Part shown: one piece after another, positions 41,473 to 48,969 of the stretch | Numbering within the stretch: the stretch's first letter is position 1 | Layout: each line of letters opens with the position of its first letter | Origin: an uncultured Alistipes sp. | Lineage (GTDB): Bacteria > Bacteroidota > Bacteroidia > Bacteroidales > Rikenellaceae | Length of the DNA: 64,000 nucleotides | Direction: 5' to 3' | Assembly: GCA_944322005.1 (NCBI GenBank) | Contig: CALUNL010000005.1 | Coordinates: forward strand, 121,768-185,767 | The notes under the pieces: generated by a model | Seen by the model: only the letters and a program-made list of their open reading frames with translations | Databases searched by the model: none | What the model was told of the DNA's origin: nothing | Program-made: the position numbers and the translations under genes

Positions 41473-43590
41473 CTATTTCTTGAGTCCCATCTGGTCCACA
41501 AGGGCCTTGGTCTGCGGCTTGTGTCCGCGGAACTCCACGTAGAGATCCATAGGGTGGCGCTGGCCTCCGGTCTGGAGCAACTTGCGGAACTTGCCGGCTG
41601 TCTCCTTGTCGAAGATTCCCTTCTCCTTGAAGAGCGAGAATCCGTCGGCGGCAAGCACTTCCGACCACTTGTATCCGTAGTATCCCGCCGCATAGCCTCC
41701 GGCGAAGATGTGGGTGAAGGCCGGCGACATGGCCGTTCCGGCTATTGCTGGAACAACCTGCGTCGGAGCCATGGCCTTTGCCTCGAACTCTGCCACGTCA
41801 CCCGTGTACGGCTGCTCGAGGGTGTGCCAGGCCATGTCGTTCATGCCGAACGAAAGCTGGCGTACGTTGTAGTATGCGGCCATGTAGTTCTTTGCCGCCA
41901 CGATCTTGTCGACCAGCTCCGAAGGTATACATTCGCCGGTCTGGTAGTGCTTCGACCAGAGGTCGAGGTACTCCTTCTCGGTAGCCCAGTTCTCCATTAT
42001 CTGCGACGGGAGCTCCACGAAGTCGCGGTCGACGTTGGTGCCGTTGAGCGACTCGTATTCGCCCTTGGCGAGCATGCCGTGCAGAGAGTGTCCGAACTCG
42101 TGCAGGAAGGTGGTGAACTCGTCGAACGTCAGCAGCGACGGGGTGGTCTCGGTCGGCTTGGTGAAGTTCATCACAAGCGACACGAGAGGTCGGGTCTCGA
42201 CTCCGTCCTTGACGCTTGTTCCGCGGAACTCGGTCATCCATGCTCCGCCGCGCTTCGATGCGCGCGGGTGGAAGTCGAGATAGAGTACGGCGAGGAACTT
42301 GCCGTCGGCGTCGGTCACCTCGTATGCCGTAACGTCAGGATGGTAGACCGGGATGTTTTCGGCAGGGGTGAAGGTGAGTCCGTAGAGGCGGTTGGCGAGC
42401 ATGAATACGGCAGCCTTTACGCTCTCGAGTTCGAGATATGGCTTTATCTGCTCGTCGCTTACGGCATAGCGCTCGTTCTTGTACTTCTCGCTGTAGTAGG
42501 AGATGTCCCACGGCATCAGGTCGCCCTCGAATCCGAGCGAACGGGCATACTCGTTGAGCGTCGCATAGTCCTTGTCGGCATACTCCTTCGTCTCGACAAG
42601 CAGCTCGTTGAGGAAGTCGTTGACGGTCTTGGTGCTTCCGGCCATGCAGTCGTCCAGAACGTAGTCGGCATAGGTGTCATAGCCCAGCAGGCGCGCGATG
42701 TTGAGGCGCAGCTCGGTGATGCGTTTGATGTTCTCCGTATTGTCGAACTTGCCGCCCAGCGCACGGGTGTTGTAGGCACGCCACAGCGCCTCCTTGATGT
42801 CGCGCTGCGAGGAGTACATCATGAACGGGCCGAAGCTCGGCGCCTGAAGCGTGACGGTCCAGCCGCGCTGTCCCTTCGCCTTGGCGTCCATCGCCAGCCC
42901 CTCCTTGACGAATGCAGGCAGCTCCTCGACGAGTTTCGGATTGGTGATGTTGTATGAGTAGTCGTTCGTCGCCATCAGCGTGTTGTTGCCGAACTTGAGC
43001 GTCAGCGACGAGAGTTCGCCAGTGTATTCGCGGTACTTGGCCTTGTCCTCCTCGGAGAGGTTGGCGCCGGAACGGACAAATCCCTTGTAGGTGTTCTCAA
43101 GGAGCATCTTGTCGGTCTTCGACAGGAAGAGTCCCGGATGCTCGTACACGGCCTTCACGCGCTTGAAGAGCTCCTCGTTGAGCGAGATGTCGTTGGCCAG
43201 CTCCGTCAGTTTCGGACGGACGCGCATTCCGATTTCGGTCATCTCGTCGGAGGTGTCGGCCTCCATGAGGTTGAAGAATATGCCGCTGATACGGCTCAGC
43301 AGTTCTCCCTGCTGTTCGAGCGCCACAATCGTGTTCTTGAATGTCGGCTTTGCCGGATTGTTCACGATGGCGTCTATCTCGGCCCGGGATACCGCAATGG
43401 CGGTGTCGAAGGCCGGCTCATAGTCCGAAAGTTTGATCTTGTCGAACGGCGGCGTCTGGTGAGGGGTGTCCCACTCTGCCAGCAGAGGGTTCGACGTGTC
43501 TATCTCCGGCAGCTGTGCCTTCGGTACGGAGTCCTCGGAACATGCTGCCGCAATTGTTGCGATTGACATGATTAATAACAGTTTTTTCAT
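41473..43590 (-). CDS. dcp: M3-family oligopeptidase lipoprotein (Dcp-like), copy 1
   Basis: A 705-residue zinc metallopeptidase related to peptidyl-dipeptidase Dcp. The lipoprotein signal ends in SIATIAAAC. The helical N-terminal lid region is followed by the active site FTTFLHEFGHSLHGML near residue 493, with the HExxH motif intact, and NGTNVDRDFVELPSQIMENWA carries the third ligand. It would cut short peptides at the cell envelope. It lies 60 bp after a paralog of similar length. Subtype and cleavage specificity are not visible. Confidence 0.92.
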   Translation of the reverse strand: MKKLLLIMSIATIAAACSEDSVPKAQLPEIDTSNPLLAEWDTPHQTPPFDKIKLSDYEPAFDTAIAVSRAEIDAIVNNPAKPTFKNTIVALEQQGELLSRISGIFFNLMEADTSDEMTEIGMRVRPKLTELANDISLNEELFKRVKAVYEHPGLFLSKTDKMLLENTYKGFVRSGANLSEEDKAKYREYTGELSSLTLKFGNNTLMATNDYSYNITNPKLVEELPAFVKEGLAMDAKAKGQRGWTVTLQAPSFGPFMMYSSQRDIKEALWRAYNTRALGGKFDNTENIKRITELRLNIARLLGYDTYADYVLDDCMAGSTKTVNDFLNELLVETKEYADKDYATLNEYARSLGFEGDLMPWDISYYSEKYKNERYAVSDEQIKPYLELESVKAAVFMLANRLYGLTFTPAENIPVYHPDVTAYEVTDADGKFLAVLYLDFHPRASKRGGAWMTEFRGTSVKDGVETRPLVSLVMNFTKPTETTPSLLTFDEFTTFLHEFGHSLHGMLAKGEYESLNGTNVDRDFVELPSQIMENWATEKEYLDLWSKHYQTGECIPSELVDKIVAAKNYMAAYYNVRQLSFGMNDMAWHTLEQPYTGDVAEFEAKAMAPTQVVPAIAGTAMSPAFTHIFAGGYAAGYYGYKWSEVLAADGFSLFKEKGIFDKETAGKFRKLLQTGGQRHPMDLYVEFRGHKPQTKALVDQMGLKK

Positions 43591-43650
43591 AAATTCTATC
43601 TTTTGTATTGGTTCTTCATCTGTCCGTTTCAGGGTTATGTTGCCGTTGCG

Positions 43651-45849
43651 CTATTCGAGCGGCTCGCCGAACTCTATCGAGGCCTTTTTGTCTGATATCT
43701 GTTCCAAGCCCGTGTCGACAGCCGTGCTGTCCGCCGGCTCCTCCTTCAGAAGTCCCCTTGCCCGCAGCATCGGCTTGCGGTCCGGGTCCGCGCCGCGGAA
43801 GTTGCGGTAGAGGGTCATGCCGTCGGCCTCGCCTCCGCGTGAGAGTATTTCACGGCGGAAGGATGCCGCGATCTTGCGGTTGAAGCGGTCGCCGCTCTCG
43901 CGGAACGCCTCGAAGGCATCCTTGTCCAGGACTTCGGCCCAGAGGTAGAAGTAGTATCCGGCCGAATACCCTCCGGCGAAGATGTGGGCGAAGTATGTGT
44001 AGTGGTATCTCGGCTCGATTTGCGGAATCATGCCGCGGCGCTCGTAGAGGGCGTCGTATTCGAAGGCGTCGACGTCAAGCTCCCTGAACTCCTTGAGCGA
44101 GTGGATGTCCATGTCGGTCAGGGCCGCCGCAACGAGCTCCGTGGTGGCGAATCCCTGGTTGAACGACGAACTCTTCTCGATTTTGCCGATCAGGTAGTCG
44201 CTGATGACCTCGTTCGAGCGGTAGTTTATGGCGTATGTCTTGAGCATCTCCGGCTCGAGCGCCCAGTTCTCCATGATTTGTGACGGCAGCTCCACGAAAT
44301 CTCCTTCGACATCCAGCAGCCCGTCATACCTTACATTCGAGAAGATGAAGTGCAGCGCATGGCCGAACTCGTGGAAGATGGTGCGTACCTCGTCCAGCGT
44401 AAGCAGCGACGGCGTTGTCTCGGTCGGGCGCGGGAAGTTGCATACGATGCCCACTACCGGTGCCGTGCGCACGCCATCCTCGTATTTCGGACGCCGTATG
44501 TACTGGCACCATGCCCCCTGTCGCTTGCTCTCGCGCGGGAAGAAGTCGAAGTAGAGTACGCCCAGATGCGACTCGTCGGCATCGATGACCTCGTATGCCG
44601 ATACCTCCGGGTTGTAGAGCGGCACCACCACCGGACGGAACGTAAGTCCGTAGAGGCGGTTGGCAAGGTTGAATACGCCCTGACGCACGTTGTCGAGCGA
44701 GAAGAACGAACGTATGGTCTCCTCGTTTATCGAATAGTTCTTCTTGCGGAGTTTCTCGGCGTAGTACCACCAGTCCCACGACTCGAACGGGTCGCTCTCC
44801 TCCGGGAAGTCCTCGCGGAAGAGCTCCGTCATCTGTGCAAGCTCGTCCTTGGCCTTGTCGAGTGCCGGCCCCCAGATACCGTCAAGCAACGCGTACACAT
44901 TCTCCGGCGTTGCGGCCATCTCGTCTGCGGTCACGTATTCGGCATACGAGCCGTATCCCAGCAGGTGAGCCTTCTCGGTGCGCAGTCGCATGATTTCGTT
45001 TATGGTCTCCTTGTTGTCGAAGCCGTCGCCGTTGTTGCAGCGGTTGATGTAAGCCTTGTAGAGTTGCTCGCGCAGGTCGCGGCGCGACGAGTTGGTCAGG
45101 AAAGGTATCATGCTCGGCGTGTGGAGCGTGAAGACATACTTGTCATCGATGCCCATGCCCTTCGCCCTCTCCTTGGCCGCATCCCTTATGGATGCCGGTA
45201 TGCCGTCGAGGTCCTCGAGCGAGAGTTCGAGCTTGAAACTGTTGTTCTCGGCGAGGATGTTGTTGCCGAACTTGACCTCGGCGGCCGCCAGATCCTCGTT
45301 TATCTCCTTCAGCCGCTCCTTCTGCTCCTTGTCGAGAAGGGCTCCCGAGCGGACGAAACTCTCGTAGGTCTTTGTCAGCAGGCGCATCTGTACGCTGTCG
45401 AGATCGAGGTTTTCGCGGATGTCATACAGCCGTTTGATGCGTCCGAACAACTTCTCGTTCATGAGTATGCCGTCGTAGTGGGCGGCCAGGCGCGACGCCA
45501 TACGCTCCTCGATCTTCTGTATCTGCTTGTCGGTCTGTGCCGAACTTATCAGCCAGAATACGTCGCTGACGGTGGCGAGCATACGCCCCGAGGCGTCGAA
45601 GGCCTCTATCGTGTTGGCGAACGACGGATCGTCGTTGTTGGTCGTAATGGCATCGATTTCGGCTTCGTGAAGCGACATGGCGCGGTCGAACGCCGGTTCG
45701 AAATGCTCGGCGCGTATCTCGTCGAACGGCGGTACCCCGAACGGGGTGTCCCACTCCTCGAAGAACGGATTGGTGCTTTTTCCCTTACCTCCTCCGCAAC
45801 TTGTCATGATTGCGCACATTGTCATCAATATTAGTATCGAACGTCTCAT
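43651..45849 (-). CDS. M3-family oligopeptidase lipoprotein (Dcp-like), copy 2
   Basis: A 732-residue paralog of the downstream gene. The lipoprotein signal ends in CAIMTSC, followed by GGGKG. The active site RTIFHEFGHALHFIF near residue 510 keeps HExxH, and GDFVELPSQIMENWALEPEML carries the third zinc ligand. The two copies share the same order of motifs but differ throughout, so the duplication is old. A C-terminal extension (about 30 residues) is rich in Glu, Ala and Asp. Its promoter overlaps that of rsmE on the other strand. Confidence 0.92.
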   Translation of the reverse strand: MRRSILILMTMCAIMTSCGGGKGKSTNPFFEEWDTPFGVPPFDEIRAEHFEPAFDRAMSLHEAEIDAITTNNDDPSFANTIEAFDASGRMLATVSDVFWLISSAQTDKQIQKIEERMASRLAAHYDGILMNEKLFGRIKRLYDIRENLDLDSVQMRLLTKTYESFVRSGALLDKEQKERLKEINEDLAAAEVKFGNNILAENNSFKLELSLEDLDGIPASIRDAAKERAKGMGIDDKYVFTLHTPSMIPFLTNSSRRDLREQLYKAYINRCNNGDGFDNKETINEIMRLRTEKAHLLGYGSYAEYVTADEMAATPENVYALLDGIWGPALDKAKDELAQMTELFREDFPEESDPFESWDWWYYAEKLRKKNYSINEETIRSFFSLDNVRQGVFNLANRLYGLTFRPVVVPLYNPEVSAYEVIDADESHLGVLYFDFFPRESKRQGAWCQYIRRPKYEDGVRTAPVVGIVCNFPRPTETTPSLLTLDEVRTIFHEFGHALHFIFSNVRYDGLLDVEGDFVELPSQIMENWALEPEMLKTYAINYRSNEVISDYLIGKIEKSSSFNQGFATTELVAAALTDMDIHSLKEFRELDVDAFEYDALYERRGMIPQIEPRYHYTYFAHIFAGGYSAGYYFYLWAEVLDKDAFEAFRESGDRFNRKIAASFRREILSRGGEADGMTLYRNFRGADPDRKPMLRARGLLKEEPADSTAVDTGLEQISDKKASIEFGEPLE

Positions 45850-45864
45850 TTGCCTGAAAATTGC

Positions 45865-45882
45865 TTATCTTTGCAAAGATAA
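45865..45882. promoter_or_regulatory. Palindromic pair of -7 elements (TTATCTTTGCAAAGATAA)
   Basis: An 18-bp perfect palindrome made of TATCTTTG on the plus strand (45866-45873) and TATCTTTG on the minus strand (45881-45874). On the minus strand ATTG lies 20 bp upstream, giving a fair promoter for the M3 gene. On the plus strand no -33 element is seen, so rsmE transcription is weaker or depends on the same site. Confidence 0.6.
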
Positions 45883-45898
45883 TAATATTTGTACAGGC

Positions 45899-46609
45899 AT
45901 GCAATTATTTTATGCGCCCGACTTTGTCGCTCCGGAGTGCGTTCTTCCCGAAGAGGAGTCCGCACATGCGGTGCGTGTGCTGCGCCTCGCGGAGGGCGAC
46001 AGGCTGCATGTCACGGACGGCCGCGGAACCGTGTACCTATGCGAGATAACCGATGCCTCGCCCAAGCGTTGCGCCGTGCGTGTACTGTCGTCGTCGGCCG
46101 GGGAGTTCGACATCCCGTACAGGCTTGTCATGGCCGTGGCTCCGCCGAAGAGCATCGACCGTTACGAGTGGTTCCTCGAGAAGGCCACCGAGATAGGCGT
46201 GACGGAGATTGTGCCGCTGCTGTGCGAGCACAGCGAACGGCGCGCGATAAAGCCCGAAAGGGAGCGCAAGGTCATCGTGGCTGCCGTCAAGCAGTCGCTG
46301 AAATCCGTATGTCCCGTTCTGCGCGACATGACGCCGTTCGAGGCTTTCGTGTCGGAACCGTTCGAGGGACGACGGTTCATTGCCCATTGCGATGAGCCGA
46401 TACATGCCAAGCGGTATGTCGGCTCGATATTGAAGCCTGGCGAGAATGCCTTGATAATGGTGGGTCCCGAGGGCGACTTTTCGCCGGAGGAGATCCGACG
46501 TGCCGTGGAGTGCGGTTTCGAGGAGATAACGCTCGGCAACCAGCGTCTGCGTACGGAGACTGCGGCCGTATTCGGCGCAGCAGCCGTTTCGGTAATAAAC
46601 AATATGTGA
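45899..46609 (+). CDS. rsmE: 16S rRNA m3U1498 methyltransferase RsmE
   Basis: A 236-residue SPOUT-class methyltransferase that methylates U1498 of 16S rRNA. The N-terminal PUA-like domain covers about 1-70 (ESAHAVRVLRLAEGDRLHVTDGRG). The knotted SAM-binding core has KSIDRYEWFLEKATEIGVTEIVPLLCEHSERR near residue 83 and IMVGPEGDFSPEEI near 185 with LGNQRLRTETAA near 215. The start at 45899 was chosen because it follows the promoter. The next gene starts 2 bp downstream. Confidence 0.93.
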   Translation: MQLFYAPDFVAPECVLPEEESAHAVRVLRLAEGDRLHVTDGRGTVYLCEITDASPKRCAVRVLSSSAGEFDIPYRLVMAVAPPKSIDRYEWFLEKATEIGVTEIVPLLCEHSERRAIKPERERKVIVAAVKQSLKSVCPVLRDMTPFEAFVSEPFEGRRFIAHCDEPIHAKRYVGSILKPGENALIMVGPEGDFSPEEIRRAVECGFEEITLGNQRLRTETAAVFGAAAVSVINNM

Positions 46610-46611
46610 GT

Positions 46612-47151
46612 ATGCTGTTCCAGCTCTTCTATTCGTTCCTCAAGATCGGTCTGTTCACCTTCGGTGGAGGTTACGCCATGATTCCGCTCATAGAGCGGGA
46701 GGTGATAACCAACAAGAAGTGGATCGCCGAATCGGAGTTCCTCGAGCTGCTGACGGTGGCGCAGTCGGCCCCGGGGCCGATATCGCTGAATACGTCGGTG
46801 TTCGTCGGCTACAAGATGCGCGGATATGCCGGGGCACTTGCCGCGATATCGGGCGTGGTGCTGCCGTCGTTCGTGATAATCCTTCTGGTGGCGATATTTT
46901 TCTCCGACATCCGCCACAATCCGGTCGTAGATGCGGCCTTCCGTGCAATGCGTCCGGCCGTGGTGGCACTCATAGTGGCTCCTGTCGTGGGGCTTGCCAG
47001 GGGCATGCGCCCGTGGCTTGTCGCCGTATCGGCCGCCACGGCGCTTGCCGTATGGTGGCTCGGAATCTCTCCCGTCTATCTTCTGATAGCCGGCGCTGCG
47101 GCAGGATTGCTGTGGAGCGCATACACCGTAAGAAAGGAGGGCGGAAGATGA
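46612..47151 (+). CDS. Chromate transporter-family protein, first half
   Basis: A 179-residue membrane protein of the CHR family. FYSFLKIGLFTFGGGYAMIPLIEREV near the start is the family motif, followed by FLELLTVAQSAPGPISLNTSVFVGYKMRGYAGALAAI. Five or six hydrophobic segments are seen. In this split form, two short proteins form the transporter instead of one long two-domain protein. Whether the substrate is chromate, sulfate or another anion is not known for most members. It overlaps the next gene by four bases. Confidence 0.88.
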   Translation: MLFQLFYSFLKIGLFTFGGGYAMIPLIEREVITNKKWIAESEFLELLTVAQSAPGPISLNTSVFVGYKMRGYAGALAAISGVVLPSFVIILLVAIFFSDIRHNPVVDAAFRAMRPAVVALIVAPVVGLARGMRPWLVAVSAATALAVWWLGISPVYLLIAGAAAGLLWSAYTVRKEGGR

Positions 47152-47690
47152 TATACCTGCAGCTGTTCATATCCTATCTGAAGATAGGCTTCTTCGGCTT
47201 CGGCGGCGGCTACGCCATGCTGTCGCTCATCCACAACGAGATAGTGGAGCAGCACGGATGGCTCACGCCGGCGGAGTTCGCCGACATAGTGGCCATATCG
47301 CAGATTACGCCCGGCCCGATAGCCATAAACTCGGCCACCTATATCGGATACTCCGTGGCCGGATTCTGGGGCTCGGTCGTGGCGACGGTGGCCGTGTGTC
47401 TTCCGGCACTGACGATAATGATGCTCGTGACGAAGTTTTTCCTCAAGCTCCGAAACAATGTATATGTCCACGGTGCAGTCGAGGGTATGAAGCCGATGGT
47501 CATCGGCATGATAGCCGCGGCGGCGTTGCTGCTGATGTTCCCGGCCGACAAGAGCGAGGCGAGTTTCGTCGACGGCTGGAGCTGGGCCTTTTTCGGGGCC
47601 TGCCTTGCGGGTTCCTACTTCAAGGTGAACCCGATACTGATGATTCTACTGTCGGCGGCCGCGGGAATCCTCGTCTATTACGTATTTTGA
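47148..47690 (+). CDS. Chromate transporter-family protein, second half
   Basis: A 180-residue membrane protein of the CHR family and a paralog of its neighbour. LFISYLKIGFFGFGGGYAMLSLIHNEIVEQ is followed by FADIVAISQITPGPIAINSATYIGYSVAG. The ATGA overlap with the preceding gene fits a 1:1 partner. The pair would insert in opposite orientations in the inner membrane, as proposed for other short CHR pairs; this is inference. Confidence 0.88.
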   Translation: MIYLQLFISYLKIGFFGFGGGYAMLSLIHNEIVEQHGWLTPAEFADIVAISQITPGPIAINSATYIGYSVAGFWGSVVATVAVCLPALTIMMLVTKFFLKLRNNVYVHGAVEGMKPMVIGMIAAAALLLMFPADKSEASFVDGWSWAFFGACLAGSYFKVNPILMILLSAAAGILVYYVF

Positions 47691-47708
47691 CCCTCGGTTA
47701 AGGAAAAA

Positions 47709-47768
47709 CGTACGCGGAAAGCATGCGCGTACGGTAATATGCGGTCGCCATTGCGGCGGCCGCATATG
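47709..47768. terminator. Hairpins between convergent transporter and membrane-protein genes
   Basis: CGTACGCG pairs with CGCGTACG at 47709-47733, and ATATGCGG...CCGCATAT forms a second hairpin at 47737-47768. Neither has a strong T-run. They lie between two convergent genes. Confidence 0.45.
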
Positions 47769-47784
47769 TTTCATGCAGTTACGG

Positions 47785-48069
47785 TCAGATAACCATCATC
47801 GAGCCCCAGAAGAGCATCGATAATGTGGCGATCAGAAGGACGATGACGAGAAATACCAGAAGCGGAGCGATGCATCCCCAACGGCGTTCGCCTTCCGGCA
47901 GTTCGTCGGATAGCAGAACCGCCACCAGTCCGAGCAGCGGCGTGAAGATGAGCGATATCAGCAGGGTCCATCCGAAACCGATCTTTCGCCGGCTTCCGAG
48001 TATTCCCACGAGAATCGACAGCAGCGAGCCGCTGAGGATTCCGAAGATGATCAGCATTGTAATGTACAT
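47785..48069 (-). CDS. Small membrane protein of unknown function
   Basis: A 94-residue protein with three hydrophobic segments: an N-terminal one (MLIIFGILSGSLLSILVGIL), a middle one (WTLLISLIFTPLLGLVAVLL), and a C-terminal one (LLVFLVIVLLIATLSMLFWG). A charged loop DELPEGERR separates the last two. I do not recognise the family. It lies 6 bp after the methyltransferase gene and is probably co-transcribed with it. Confidence 0.65.
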   Translation of the reverse strand: MYITMLIIFGILSGSLLSILVGILGSRRKIGFGWTLLISLIFTPLLGLVAVLLSDELPEGERRWGCIAPLLVFLVIVLLIATLSMLFWGSMMVI

Positions 48070-48075
48070 GGCCTT

Positions 48076-48960
48076 TTATCGTTTGAATCTGTAAAATGTT
48101 CCCAATGGCAGCTCTTTCGAGCGGCGGTCGGCGAAATACAGTTCGCCGCACTCCTCTTCCTGCGGCACACCGAAAATCTGCCGCACCGCAGTTCGCGCGA
48201 GCGTAGGCGACAACCCCATCGAATAGAGGTTCAGAACAAGAAACGCGCCGTTTTTTGCGATGATGCCGGCACAGCAGTCGAGCATCTCCGCAATGTTCTC
48301 CTCCAGAACCCACTTTTCGCCCTCCGGGCCGCGGCCGTATGCCGGCGGGTCGAGGATTATCCCGTCGTAGAGGTTCCCGCGCCTGACTTCGCGGCGCACG
48401 AACTTCAGCGCATCCTCCACAATCCAGCGTATGCCGTCCATGCCGCTTGCCTCCATGTTCTCGCGGGCCCAGGTGACGACCTGGCGCACCGAATCGACGT
48501 GTGTCACGTCTGCCCCGGCGGCACGTGCCGCGAGCGAAGCCCCTCCCGTATATGCGAAGAGGTTAAGCACGCGTGCCCTGCCCTTCTCGCGGCAGCTGTC
48601 ATATATGAAATTCCAGTTCGACGCCTGCTCCGGGAATATACCCACATGCTTGAACGACGTCAGCCCGAGACGCATCGAGAGATGCATGTCGCGGTAGTCG
48701 TACCGTACGCTCCAGCGCGACGGCATGCCCGGCTTGAGCCTCCACTGGCCGCGTTCCTCGCTGCGGCCGTCGCGTATGAACGAGGCGTCGGCGCGCTCCC
48801 ACTCCTTCTCGGGAAGGGAGCGGTGCCAGATGGCCTGCGGCTCCGGGCGCCGCAGGACGTAGTCGCCGAAACGTTCGAGCTTTTCGAACGCTCCGGAGTC
48901 CAGAAGTTCGTAATCCTTGAATTCGGGTGTCAGTCGCATATCTTCGTGTTCTGTTCCCAT
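48076..48960 (-). CDS. Class I SAM-dependent rRNA methyltransferase (RlmI/RlmK-like)
   Basis: A 294-residue methyltransferase. The SAM-binding motif is VLNLFAYTGGASLAARAAGADVTHVDSV near residue 132, and the catalytic motif IILDPPAYGRGPEGEKW near 200 has the DPPxY sequence of the RlmI/RlmK/RlmL group. The N-terminal part (YELLDSGAFEKLERFGDYVLRRPEPQAIW) is typical of Bacteroidetes members and lacks the PUA domain of E. coli RlmI. It probably methylates a base in 23S rRNA. MRLTPEFKDY seven codons downstream is an alternative start. It lies 9 bp after the U32 gene. Confidence 0.85.
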   Translation of the reverse strand: MGTEHEDMRLTPEFKDYELLDSGAFEKLERFGDYVLRRPEPQAIWHRSLPEKEWERADASFIRDGRSEERGQWRLKPGMPSRWSVRYDYRDMHLSMRLGLTSFKHVGIFPEQASNWNFIYDSCREKGRARVLNLFAYTGGASLAARAAGADVTHVDSVRQVVTWARENMEASGMDGIRWIVEDALKFVRREVRRGNLYDGIILDPPAYGRGPEGEKWVLEENIAEMLDCCAGIIAKNGAFLVLNLYSMGLSPTLARTAVRQIFGVPQEEECGELYFADRRSKELPLGTFYRFKR

Positions 48961-48969
48961 TCTCCGTAT

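Noticed and set aside
39171-41693. 840-codon open frame on the minus strand across transketolase
   Set aside because: It lies opposite a full-length, unmistakable transketolase. Its translation is His/Arg-rich with no recognisable domain; long antisense frames are common in GC-rich genes with this codon use.
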